A stretch of DNA of 64,000 bases from contig NZ_LNYQ01000013.1 in the NCBI RefSeq assembly GCF_001467945.1, positions 2,571,861-2,635,860 on the forward strand, read 5' to 3'. Numbering within the stretch: the stretch's first letter is position 1; each line of letters opens with the position of its first letter. The notes below the pieces were generated by a model. It worked only from the letters and a program-made list of their open reading frames with translations. It ran no database searches and had not been told where the DNA came from. The position numbers and the translations under genes are program-made. Origin of the DNA: Legionella parisiensis. GTDB lineage: Bacteria > Pseudomonadota > Gammaproteobacteria > Legionellales > Legionellaceae. Positions 55,860-64,000 of the stretch are shown here, one piece after another.

Positions 55860-57036
55860 TAATATATCACCTCAGAGTTTGAGTTTGTTTCACCCGGACG
55901 TTTATCAATTAGGTCTTAATCCCATTGAACCAGATGTCATTTTGGTTCGCTCCCATAAATTACATAACCATCCGTTTTCAAACAACTTAAAAGCAGTAGC
56001 ACGAGCAGGAACAGGTATTGATAATATTCCCATCGATGTGCTTACCGATATGGGCATCCCAGTATTTTATGCACCTGGAGCCAATGCCAATGCAGTAAAA
56101 GAATTGGTGATGGCAGCCATGATAATGGGCTATAGGCATTTAGATGAAACCCGCTCTTTCATTACTGAATTGTCCAAAGAAGATAGCCAACTATTTAATC
56201 GAGAAATTGAAACGAAAAAAAATAAATTTGTTGGCCATGAAATTTCAAGCAAAACTTTAGGCGTTGTAGGCTTGGGCAATATAGGCGTTAAAGTGGCTAA
56301 TGCTGGATTAGCCTTAGGAATGAAAGTATTAGGTTTTGATACCAATATGACTCTGACGAATGCTCTGGCATTGATGCCCGGAGTCGAAAAAGTCATTGAT
56401 ATGAATGTATTGCTTGCCCATGCAGATATTATTACGCTGCATATTCCTTTAAATGCAACAACAAACCACTTAATCAATGAAGAAAATATTGCTCTAGTGA
56501 AACCCCATACTCTGTTACTTAATTTTTCACGCGAACAAATAGTAAGTGAGTCTGCTATTTTGCAACAATTAAATAATCAGCAAATCATGGGTTATATCAC
56601 AGATTTTCCAACAATTAATTTGGCTGGACATCCTAATGTGTTGAGCTTTCCTCACTTAGGAGCAAGTACTCAGGAAGCAGAGCAAACCGCAGCAGAAATG
56701 GTAATTCGCAATATCTGTAATTATCTAGAGCATGGAATCATTGAGTATTCTGTTAATTTTCCAAATATTTCTCTTTCTACCACTCAAGTTCCTAATTGTT
56801 GTCGTTTATTGGTTATTAATAAAAATACTCCCGGAAGCATAGGTCAAATCACCCAGAACATATCAAAATTAAAATACAATATTGAGCAAATGGAAAATAA
56901 ATCACGCGGAGTAATTGCCGTAAATCTTATTGATATATGCGGCCCTAAAGAATCATTACCTCAGCTTTGTAAGCAATTAAAACACCTCTCCAATTTAATG
57001 GCTGTACGGTTGATATCACATCATCAAAAACAATAG
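55837..57036 (+). CDS. serA: D-3-phosphoglycerate dehydrogenase
   Basis: The 399-residue protein is a D-isomer 2-hydroxyacid dehydrogenase of SerA type. It has the substrate loop ARAGTGIDNIPI, the NAD motif VVGLGNIGVKVANAGLALGM, the catalytic Arg region LLNFSREQIVSE, and the catalytic His in FPHLGASTQEAE. A C-terminal ACT-like domain (residues about 320-395, LVINKNTPGSIGQI) would sense serine. It begins serine synthesis from 3-phosphoglycerate. The start follows GGGAGATACCC. Length fits the short ACT-containing SerA. Confidence 0.92.
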   Translation: MFTIQILDNISPQSLSLFHPDVYQLGLNPIEPDVILVRSHKLHNHPFSNNLKAVARAGTGIDNIPIDVLTDMGIPVFYAPGANANAVKELVMAAMIMGYRHLDETRSFITELSKEDSQLFNREIETKKNKFVGHEISSKTLGVVGLGNIGVKVANAGLALGMKVLGFDTNMTLTNALALMPGVEKVIDMNVLLAHADIITLHIPLNATTNHLINEENIALVKPHTLLLNFSREQIVSESAILQQLNNQQIMGYITDFPTINLAGHPNVLSFPHLGASTQEAEQTAAEMVIRNICNYLEHGIIEYSVNFPNISLSTTQVPNCCRLLVINKNTPGSIGQITQNISKLKYNIEQMENKSRGVIAVNLIDICGPKESLPQLCKQLKHLSNLMAVRLISHHQKQ

Positions 57037-57128
57037 ATCGTTTTTTTGAAAAACTCTATTTTCTTTACTACACTTCAGATGTTATCCCCTTATGCGGATA
57101 TTTTTTCACTATTTGAATAAGGATTGCT

Positions 57129-57896
57129 GTGCATAGTATCGAATTACTGGCCATCCACCATCAAAAAACAAATGGCATGGCAGTTTGTTTAAAACCAAAA
57201 ATTCCTTACATTATTACCCCTTCGCTGGTGCATGAAATTCGTAAGCTGCAAAATAAAATAGCAGAGCAGTACTACAAAAAACCATGGGATGGAATTTATT
57301 ATCTCCTTTGGTACTTACATTCTGATACCACACCATGGAAAGGCCTGGATTTTCATTTTATTCATGAAGCATTGCTAAGCCATCGTGAATATACAATAGA
57401 ACACTATATAGAGAATTTATTTGAATTGCTCTTCATTAATTATGTGGGCTTTGGACTTCCAATAATTAACTGCTCTATTGTAAACAGAAAACTAAGTGGA
57501 ATTTCACAAGATTTTTTCTATCTTAATCAAATCAACTTCATAAAGCGACACAAAGAATTAAATTGCTTCAGTCATAATAAATTGCCTTTTAGTAAATTAA
57601 ATTTTAATACTGAGATAAGAAACACCTCATTTCCTTTTAAGATTTATACACGCAATAATTTTTATGTCTTTGATTTCATTAACTTGAATTCAATGAAAAA
57701 AATTCTTGGTTCCTATCGGTATTCACCTATATACCTACCTCAACAAAATGAAATAAAGCTTATTTTCAATCAAATAAGCCAGGAAACGATTGCAAAAATT
57801 TATCAATTGGCTTCAAAGGATATCAATTTAATTGAACGTTTTGCCTTAATCCAATCTGTGAATAATTCACATTCCAGCAGCACAAAGTTTTTGTAG
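57129..57896 (+). CDS. Hypothetical protein
   Basis: The 255-residue protein starts at GTG behind AAGGATTGCT. It has no signal peptide or membrane helix. Features are aromatic-rich (YYLLWYLHSD, HEALLSHREYTIEHYIENLFELLF) with several lysine/asparagine-rich loops, low in glycine. The composition is AT-rich. No family is recognised. It follows serA by 93 bases on the same strand. It may be a Legionella-specific protein or effector; nothing supports a function. Confidence 0.5.
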   Translation: MHSIELLAIHHQKTNGMAVCLKPKIPYIITPSLVHEIRKLQNKIAEQYYKKPWDGIYYLLWYLHSDTTPWKGLDFHFIHEALLSHREYTIEHYIENLFELLFINYVGFGLPIINCSIVNRKLSGISQDFFYLNQINFIKRHKELNCFSHNKLPFSKLNFNTEIRNTSFPFKIYTRNNFYVFDFINLNSMKKILGSYRYSPIYLPQQNEIKLIFNQISQETIAKIYQLASKDINLIERFALIQSVNNSHSSSTKFL

Positions 57897-58015
57897 CCGG
57901 GGTATAGCAGCAAACCATCTTTTCTCAATCCGAGTTTATTGCTGCCGCTTTCACTTAAACTACGATCCTAAAATTTCACATCAATGCATTCGATGAATAA
58001 AAATAATAGTAAGGG

Positions 58016-58044
58016 CTCACAATTGAAATACAATAGAGTATAAT
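58016..58044 (+). promoter_or_regulatory. Putative sigma-70 promoter of queE
   Basis: CTCACA (58016-58021, 4 of 6 matches to -35) and TATAAT (58039-58044, perfect -10) are 17 bases apart. The start codon is about 35 bases after the -10. No preQ1-riboswitch-like structure is evident in the short leader. Confidence 0.55.
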
Positions 58045-58078
58045 GTGTAAGATTTTTATACAAACAAAGGGTGAATAG

Positions 58079-58954
58079 ATGTTCGGCCTGAACAAAAAAG
58101 TAGGAAAGTCCTTTTTTAAAACAGCAAAACCAGACGAGCTCTTCATTACCAGTCGTTTTTTTACCTTGCAAGGAGAAGGACCTTTTCGCGGTCATCCCGC
58201 CTATTTTATTCGTTTGGCGAAATGTAATTTGGCATGTTCCTTTTGCGATACTTACTTTGATACTGGTGAATGGAGAAGCTTCAACTCGTTACTCGAAGAA
58301 GCAAATAGCGTCATTGCTGCATTTTTTCAGAGTCGCAATCTTCCTACACCCTCCTGGGCAAAAGGTCTGGAAAAAAAAATGATCCTTGTAATTACAGGGG
58401 GAGAACCTTCATTACAACAAAATTTATCGGCATTTTTAGAAGAAGCGAAGCCGTATTTCCAATACATCCAAATTGAATCAAATGGTATCTCCCTCCTACC
58501 CGACCTTCCGCAAAACACCACATTGGTAGTAAGCCCCAAATGTCTGGAAAAAGATGCAAAAGCTATTCGTTATTTAAAGCCTAATGCAAAAATGCTTGAG
58601 CGAGCTGATTGTTTGAAATTTGTTATGTCTGCCCCCGAGGAGGATCGGTATGTACCTTATAGCGAAATACCCGCATGGGCACATGAATGGGCTGAAAAAA
58701 CAAATAAACAGGTGTTTGTAAGCCCTATGAATAAATACCGAAAAGAGCCCCAACGTGTTAACGCCATCCGTGATGAGGGACAGGAGTTGACTTTAGCAGA
58801 GCGTTCTGAAATCAACGAAGTAGTCAGCTTTTGGGAGGCAGGTCTTCTGGATATGGAGAAAAATCAACGCAATCATGAGTATGCAGCAGAATATTGCATG
58901 AAATATGGATTTATTCTTAACTTACAAATCCATCTGTTTGCAAGCTTGCCATAG
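58079..58954 (+). CDS. queE: 7-carboxy-7-deazaguanine synthase
   Basis: The 291-residue protein is a radical-SAM enzyme. It has the QueE opening FFTLQGEGPFRGHPAYFIRL and the cluster-binding triad C49-x3-C53-x2-C56 in KCNLACSFCDTYF, the QueE variant of the CX3CX2C motif. ITGGEPSLQQN and KFVMSAPEED are further SAM/substrate regions. It makes the 7-deazaguanine core for queuosine. A ribosome-binding site AAAGGGTGA lies before the ATG. It is longer than E. coli QueE (223), as in some gammaproteobacteria. Confidence 0.9.
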   Translation: MFGLNKKVGKSFFKTAKPDELFITSRFFTLQGEGPFRGHPAYFIRLAKCNLACSFCDTYFDTGEWRSFNSLLEEANSVIAAFFQSRNLPTPSWAKGLEKKMILVITGGEPSLQQNLSAFLEEAKPYFQYIQIESNGISLLPDLPQNTTLVVSPKCLEKDAKAIRYLKPNAKMLERADCLKFVMSAPEEDRYVPYSEIPAWAHEWAEKTNKQVFVSPMNKYRKEPQRVNAIRDEGQELTLAERSEINEVVSFWEAGLLDMEKNQRNHEYAAEYCMKYGFILNLQIHLFASLP

Positions 58955-58983
58955 AGTTGTTTGTTTGACATTGTAAAATGGAA

Positions 58984-58999
58984 CCCTGCTTATGCAGGG
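58984..58999. repeat. Short hairpin after queE
   Basis: CCCTGC and GCAGGG form a perfect 6-bp stem with a TTAT loop. An outer pair, GTTGTTTG (58956-58963) and CAAACAAC (59033-59040), can enclose it. It lies between queE and a convergent small gene, so may end one or both transcripts. There is no T-run. Confidence 0.4.
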
Positions 59000-59049
59000 A
59001 TAACAGCGAGGTACCCTATTTGCAAACAACAAGCTACAAAAATTTTCAA

Positions 59050-59238
59050 TTAATCCGAGCTTACCATATCATGACTACAACATGTTGGTGATTTAATTTG
59101 TCCACACCCATTAGGACATTTTGCTACTTGAACGGTGCCTTTTTCCGTTTTAACAGCACCACTTACCAGTAGTGCATTGCATTTACTGCAGGTTAAGTTT
59201 TTCACTCCCATCCCACATTTATGACATTTGTATTCCAT
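59050..59238 (-). CDS. Small zinc-ribbon protein
   Basis: The 62-residue protein has paired CxxC motifs: YKCHKC (Cys5, Cys8), LTCSKC (Cys17, Cys20), and a third cluster KCPNGCG with CC near the end. This fits one or two treble-clef/zinc-ribbon folds. No other domain is present. The RBS is AGGAGGAAA. It lies between the frameshifted DUF523 gene and queE. Its function is not known; it may bind nucleic acid or metal. Confidence 0.7.
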   Translation of the reverse strand: MEYKCHKCGMGVKNLTCSKCNALLVSGAVKTEKGTVQVAKCPNGCGQIKSPTCCSHDMVSSD

Positions 59239-59348
59239 TATCTATTTTCCTCCTTGTAAAAAAACTGCTAAGAGCGTAAAGAGCAAACTAAAGGTACTAA
59301 AGATTTGGTTAAATATAGGCAGAAATTATGGACTTGTATATTAAGGAT

Positions 59349-59856
59349 TTACCCTAGTGCAACACGCAATGCTTCATCAATATGGTTTTCATCAAATACT
59401 TGAATGCCATGCTCCATTAATAATGCAGCAGTAACGCCTTCCCCTTGCATCAATGATGCCCGTAAATGTTCCATCGTAGATCATATTCGACCCACAAGAA
59501 GGACTTCTGGCTTTTAAAATAGCAACATGTATATGGTATTTCTTTGCGATCTCCAGTGCTCTTCGCGCACCGTCTAGAAAAGAGTATGTAACATCTTGAT
59601 TGTTCTTTGTTTTGACTAAAGCATTTTTCTTTAATACATCAACGCCTGATTTCCCGTCTTGAATCTCAGCAGGAGATCTAGGGGTAGGTAATCCTCCTGC
59701 CATTTCCGGGCAAATAGTAATTATTTTTTCTTCTTTAAACCATTGCTGTAAAAGAGGATGGTTTTGTAAACAATCACCTCCATCATAACGAACTTTTTGG
59801 CCAAGAAGACAAGCACTCATGAGTATTTTATGCATATAAAACTCTAAAAAAATCAA
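59349..59856 (-). pseudogene. DUF523 family protein with a late frameshift
   Basis: The frame encodes MSACLLGQKVRYDGGDC, CPEMAGGLPTPRSPAEI and ARSPSCGSNMIYDGTFTG, all DUF523 hallmarks, including the conserved cysteines. It then shifts at about 59450: the annotated frame ends in GIIDARGRRYC, but the neighbouring frame continues LMQGEGVTAALLMEHGIQVFDE to the stop at 59349. One extra base there explains it. Start is probably the ATG at 59835. The N-terminal metal-binding part is intact, so a partial function cannot be excluded. Confidence 0.85.
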
Positions 59857-59915
59857 CTTAAAGCAAGACTATAGTTTATGACACTCTATTGAAACAATGG
59901 TGTCGGTCTTATGTT

Positions 59916-62138
59916 TTATAGTTTGATCCTCCTTAATCTCAGTGCATTAATAATTACCGAAACAGAACTTAATGCCATCGCGGTTGCAGCGATAATAGGA
60001 TTAAGCAATAAGCCCGTCACTGGATACAACACTCCAGCAGCTAAAGGCACGCCTAATCCGTTATAAATAAAGGCAAAAAATAAATTCTGACGGATGTTGC
60101 TCATTGTTGCATGCGATAGTTGGTGTGCTTTAACGATGCCATGCAAATCACCATGCAGTAAAGTAATACCAGCGCTCTCAATTGCAACATCAGTACCTGT
60201 ACCCATAGCGATACCGATATCCGCAATTGCCAAAGCGGGAGCATCATTTACCCCATCCCCTGCCATTGCCACAATAAAACCTTTATCCTTCAACTCACTC
60301 ACTATACGACGCTTATCCTCAGGCATAATTTCAGCAATCACATTTTTTATACCCAAACGGCTTGCCACAGACTCAGCAGTTTTTTTACTGTCCCCTGTGA
60401 GCATATAGACTTCAATCTCGTTTTTTTGCAATTGCAGAATGGCATCAGACGTACTTGATTTAATGGGATCTTCAACTGCCAGGATGGCAATGGTCTCACC
60501 GTCGACAGCCATGAACATTACGGTTGCTCCCTGAGATCGTAATTCATCAGCACTCTCAACAAGCGATGTATTATTTGATCCATATTCTTGCATTAATTGC
60601 TGATTCCCAAATGCAACTTTTGAGCCACCAACCTTACCAATAATACCTTGGCCTGTAATTGCTTTAAAATCCGTTGCTGAGACGAATGACAGCTGTTTCT
60701 CTTTTGCAGCAGCCATGATTGCATTGGCAAGCGGGTGTTCGCTTTGATGTTCCAATGCAGCGGCTAAAGCAAGTATTTCATCAGCTTCATATTCTTTTTC
60801 AGAAATAATTTGGGTTAGCTTCGGATGACCAAGCGTAAGGGTACCCGTTTTATCAACAACGAGTACTTTAATTTTCTCCATTTGTTCCAGTGCTTCGGCA
60901 TTTTTAACTAATACTCCATTCTGAGCTCCTTTACCAACACCAACCATAATCGACATAGGTGTTGCCAAACCTAACGCACAAGGACAAGCAATAATCAGCA
61001 CTGATACCGCTGCAAGCAAACCATAACTGAAAGAAGGTTGTGGTCCTAAGAAAAACCAGGTGAAGAATGCTACTGCTGCAATCAAAATCACCGTGGGCAC
61101 AAACCATCCTGAAACCCTATCGGCCAATCGTTGGATGGGAGCGCGACTTCGTTGAGCATCACTTACCATTTGTACAATATGTGATAGCATGGTGTCACTA
61201 CCCACATGTTCCGCTTTCATTATAAAACTGCCATTCTGATTTATTGTGGCTCCAATCACCTTTGTGCCTGCTTCTTTATTTACTGGCATCGACTCCCCAG
61301 TAACCATTGATTCATCCACATTACTTCTTCCCTCGACTACCTCACCATCAACAGGAATTTTTTCACCCGGACGTACACGAAGCATATCCCCTACCTGAAC
61401 TTGATCCAGTGTTATTTCCTCTTCATTACCATCATGATTAATGCGGCAAGCACTTTCAGGGGCTAAATTCAATAAGGCACGAATAGCACCGCCTGTTTGT
61501 TCTCGTGCTTTTAATTCCAGAACTTGTCCAAGCAAAACCAAAGTGGTAATAACTGCAGCTGCTTCAAAATAAACATTGATGACTCCTTGATTATGGAACG
61601 CAGCAGGAAAGAGCTCAGGAAACAATAGAGCTATAGTACTGTAAACCCAGGCAACACCTATCCCCATAGCAATGAGTGTAAACATATTCAGTTGCCGGGT
61701 TTTCAGTGAATGAAAGCCACGCTGGAAAAAAGGAAAACCACACCATAAAACTACAGGAGTTGCCAATACAAACTGAATCCAAGCAGAACTATTGGCTGCA
61801 ATAAAATGGAACAGATGCCCCCCCATTTCTAATACAACTACTGGTATACTCAAAATCAGTGCCAACCAAAACCGGTACTTCATGCTTTTGTATTCCGGGT
61901 TTTCTTTTTCGGCGGAAACTGTTTCCGGTTCTAAAGCCATACCACAAATAGGACAATTTCCAGGACCTGGTTGGCGGACCTCTGGATGCATAGGGCATGT
62001 ATAAGCTCCCGTCACAGTTCGAGGCTCATCCAAGTTAGGCTGCTTATGCATCTGATGATGTTGATGGCACGTTTTATGCGCATCCTTGGGCTTAGAATGT
62101 TTTTTTTGGTCCTCGTGATCACAATGCCCATGTTTCAT
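59916..62138 (-). CDS. copA: Copper-type P1B-ATPase
   Basis: The 740-residue protein is a heavy-metal P-type ATPase. The N-terminal part is His-rich ([14 protein letters not shown]), followed by YTCPMHPEV and [12 protein letters not shown], a metal-binding domain. The core has the transport motif [12 protein letters not shown], the phosphorylation motif [16 protein letters not shown] (HP motif), MLTGDSKK and [10 protein letters not shown]. This is the layout of CopA/SilP exporters of Cu(I) or Ag(I). It acts in the inner membrane. No CopY- or CueR-type regulator is next to it. It sits near the stress block. Confidence 0.92.
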   Translation of the reverse strand: MKHGHCDHEDQKKHSKPKDAHKTCHQHHQMHKQPNLDEPRTVTGAYTCPMHPEVRQPGPGNCPICGMALEPETVSAEKENPEYKSMKYRFWLALILSIPVVVLEMGGHLFHFIAANSSAWIQFVLATPVVLWCGFPFFQRGFHSLKTRQLNMFTLIAMGIGVAWVYSTIALLFPELFPAAFHNQGVINVYFEAAAVITTLVLLGQVLELKAREQTGGAIRALLNLAPESACRINHDGNEEEITLDQVQVGDMLRVRPGEKIPVDGEVVEGRSNVDESMVTGESMPVNKEAGTKVIGATINQNGSFIMKAEHVGSDTMLSHIVQMVSDAQRSRAPIQRLADRVSGWFVPTVILIAAVAFFTWFFLGPQPSFSYGLLAAVSVLIIACPCALGLATPMSIMVGVGKGAQNGVLVKNAEALEQMEKIKVLVVDKTGTLTLGHPKLTQIISEKEYEADEILALAAALEHQSEHPLANAIMAAAKEKQLSFVSATDFKAITGQGIIGKVGGSKVAFGNQQLMQEYGSNNTSLVESADELRSQGATVMFMAVDGETIAILAVEDPIKSSTSDAILQLQKNEIEVYMLTGDSKKTAESVASRLGIKNVIAEIMPEDKRRIVSELKDKGFIVAMAGDGVNDAPALAIADIGIAMGTGTDVAIESAGITLLHGDLHGIVKAHQLSHATMSNIRQNLFFAFIYNGLGVPLAAGVLYPVTGLLLNPIIAATAMALSSVSVIINALRLRRIKL

Positions 62139-62396
62139 AATTCACATATCCTTATATTTTGTTCACGTCGCACCTCTATCTTAATTGAAGTGAACTTAGG
62201 CATAAACTCTGACATAATTCATACTGTTACATAAAGTATATATTTGTTTGAAAATATGTCTATTTTGAGTCTGACGCAAAAAATTTAAAATTTCATCCAA
62301 GTCTTCGCATTCTGTCATCCTTGCACAGAGATGTATAGCCTTCGAGCTCGATTGAAATTTACAACGTTGTGGCGATTCGTCAGAATTCCATGAGAA

Positions 62397-64000
62397 TTAC
62401 TCACTCATTAAATCATCAACAGTATATTCATCACTTTTTAAAACCTGAGCCATTACCTGACTCAGTTCCTGAGCTATTTGATCTTTACAGTGTGTCGTTA
62501 AAGGCCCATTAATCGAAAGTCGATAGTCACCATATTGATCTTTTGTAAAATACAACCATAAGGCTTCATTACCTATAGGACGATCCACGCTTCCGTAATG
62601 ATTAGGGGTACTGGAGTCAAGCCCCTCAAAATTCAGATCCCTAAACCCTTTGATAAAAAAATTTGCTGTAATGTTAATAATTACTCTTAAGCTCGCTGGT
62701 TTTTGCAGCGGCAGATTTAACTTAAATAATTTATTGAGATAATACTTCGTTTGAATTTCTAGTTGACGCCATTGTGCTCGGCTCAGGCTTTTAAGTTGAT
62801 AATCCACCACAATCGCATTAAGTTTGCTTTTTTTAAAATGTTTTGCAAGAGTTAATTTATTATATATGTAAGTCACATATTGGCCGAATGATAATCGGGA
62901 GCCTTTGATCCCCGTATTTTTGATAGCATAGGTACATTTTTGATAAGGGGTTGTGATTAGGAGCTGTTCCTCAATTGATTTGAGAAAATCAATAAATTTA
63001 TACTCTTCATTTAAGGTAATATTTATCATTTTATATTCCGTAAACAAGCCAATAACAGATCGGTAACGACTACCTTCCCTACCACTGTGCAGTATCGTAA
63101 TGGGTATTTTCTTTTGACCACTGAGTTTGTAAAAAACAATTTGACATGCAGCAATTAAACCCGTGCTCACATTAATATTTTTTTCCTGGTGCCAGCTCTT
63201 AAATTTTTCGACAAGTTGGGCGTCTATGGGATAATGGAATAAATTTTGGGGTTGATTGGCTGCATCAGGCAAGTGATGTGCACGTCCGAAACTTAACCTT
63301 TGGAAATTTTTGTTATAAGCCCGCCAAAAATCCATTTTATCGTGCAGATCTTTTTCATAATAAACATTATTTTGCTTCACAAAATGAAAATAGGTATATT
63401 TTTCAGGTTCAGATACAAGATTTTTTCCTCGTTGGAGGGTTGCGTAATTTTTCCTAAATTGATCGAATAGAATTCTGTATGAAGGATCATCAAGTATAAT
63501 ATGAGGTATCATGATGTGTAATTCATGTAGATCGTGATTCAATTTATAAAGATAAACGCGAATCAGCGGGGGTTCTGTGAGGGGAATCATCTGCATTATA
63601 TTTTCATAAAACAGGTCGTTCAAAGCCTCCTGCTCATAATTTAACGAAATGTCTTCATAGACTAACTTGAATTGCCCTTCTTTCTTCAATGTTTGAATCG
63701 GCACCTCTTTATCAAAACTCAACCAAAAAACAGGGTTTTGCTGAATGGTAAACTCAACAGCTTGATACAGGTATTTCTTATTGAGAGTACCGTGTAGCTG
63801 TACCTGCATCCCGCAATTAAAACTAGATCCCAGTTTGTTGAGTATCCAGAATACGTATTGAGTATCACACAAAGCGATTTCTTCGGTTGGGTTTTCCGCA
63901 GGAAGAGACTCAGATACATTTTCAAGGACCTTATCTAATTCATTGGCAATATTTTTGGCGATTTTATCGATTCGCGGTTCATTAATAAAATACTCTATGG
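62397..64000 (-). CDS. Condensation-domain protein (5' end outside window)
   Basis: Residues from CDTQYVFWIL onward fit an NRPS-type condensation domain: LHIMIPHIILDDPSYRILFDQF aligns with the HHxxxDG motif, here reading PHIILDD, so the second histidine is present but the first is lost. Residues before it (IDKIAKNIANELDKVLENV) remain open to the window edge at 64000, so the protein is longer and has an upstream domain. The first Met at 63872 is therefore not the true start. Possible roles are amide or ester formation in a lipid or peptide pathway. Function cannot be assigned without the missing part. Confidence 0.65.
   Translation of the reverse strand, partial: IEYFINEPRIDKIAKNIANELDKVLENVSESLPAENPTEEIALCDTQYVFWILNKLGSSFNCGMQVQLHGTLNKKYLYQAVEFTIQQNPVFWLSFDKEVPIQTLKKEGQFKLVYEDISLNYEQEALNDLFYENIMQMIPLTEPPLIRVYLYKLNHDLHELHIMIPHIILDDPSYRILFDQFRKNYATLQRGKNLVSEPEKYTYFHFVKQNNVYYEKDLHDKMDFWRAYNKNFQRLSFGRAHHLPDAANQPQNLFHYPIDAQLVEKFKSWHQEKNINVSTGLIAACQIVFYKLSGQKKIPITILHSGREGSRYRSVIGLFTEYKMINITLNEEYKFIDFLKSIEEQLLITTPYQKCTYAIKNTGIKGSRLSFGQYVTYIYNKLTLAKHFKKSKLNAIVVDYQLKSLSRAQWRQLEIQTKYYLNKLFKLNLPLQKPASLRVIINITANFFIKGFRDLNFEGLDSSTPNHYGSVDRPIGNEALWLYFTKDQYGDYRLSINGPLTTHCKDQIAQELSQVMAQVLKSDEYTVDDLMSE

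Noticed and set aside
1..64000. Search for tRNA, rRNA, CRISPR arrays, integrases or transposases
   Set aside because: None was recognised by eye in any gap; intergenic gaps are short and lack such motifs.

Overview
This AT-rich, gene-dense window, with genes on both strands, comes from a gammaproteobacterium and most likely from a Legionella species. The inference rests on effector-like proteins: an ankyrin-type protein, a coiled-coil protein, a very large degenerate SecA-like protein, an OTU-type cysteine protease and a cysteine-phytase-like phosphatase resembling LppA. These sit beside ordinary gammaproteobacterial housekeeping genes (parE, queE, serA). I see no rRNA, tRNA, CRISPR array, integrase, transposase or prophage genes.

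Layout. 1-2,015: end of a membrane-protein gene, then a minus-strand row of small conserved genes (DJ-1/PfpI, PhnA/YjdM, YjbQ, YggU). 2,595-14,701: four minus-strand genes of unknown function (ankyrin-like, 641-aa coiled-coil, 240-aa helical, and a 2,766-aa protein with an inactivated SecA motor core). This is the main effector-like island. 14,820-23,256: double ABC ATPase, ParE, membrane/spermidine-synthase fusion, YiiX-type amidase, VOC and DedA proteins. 23,449-27,323: candidate OTU deubiquitinase, then a bufferin-type RiPP operon (bufA2-bufB-bufC) with a promoter, a small palindrome and an intra-operon hairpin. 27,476-38,000: patatin/cNMP protein, exported peptide deformylase, LD-carboxypeptidase, nitroreductase, a Cys-rich exported protein, FUSC and isochorismatase-fold genes, and a GNAT gene broken by a nonsense codon. 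38,257-45,211: MetA-type outer-membrane protein, a hydantoinase-B remnant, an EgtC-like/GCS2 pair, cyclase and FAD-monooxygenase genes, and the phytase-like phosphatase. 45,466-53,825: a stress and detoxification block (alpha/beta hydrolase, old yellow enzyme, frameshifted UspA, GNAT proteins, an FtsH paralogue, erythromycin-esterase-like protein, dienelactone-hydrolase-like protein). 54,153-57,896: an unknown protein, a SerB-like phosphatase overlapping serA, and an unknown protein. 58,079-64,000: queE, a zinc-ribbon protein, a frameshifted DUF523 gene, a copper-type P-ATPase, and the C-terminal condensation domain of a protein that runs off the right edge.

Genes that appear to act together: bufABC (precursor, MNIO modifying enzyme, partner); the serB-like/serA overlap (serine synthesis); the EgtC-like/GCS2 pair (probably gamma-glutamyl chemistry); the isochorismatase-fold/FUSC overlap; and the Ere/dienelactone-hydrolase pair beside FtsH. 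Two diverged copies of a repeat of about 110 bp lie in the same orientation just upstream of the OTU gene and of the unknown gene at 54,153. They may be a shared promoter or leader, or a small mobile element.

Five genes are broken (nonsense, frameshift or truncation). Several of the lesions lie in simple repeats, so recent decay and assembly error both need to be considered. All functional calls rest on reading motifs by eye; no database search was run.
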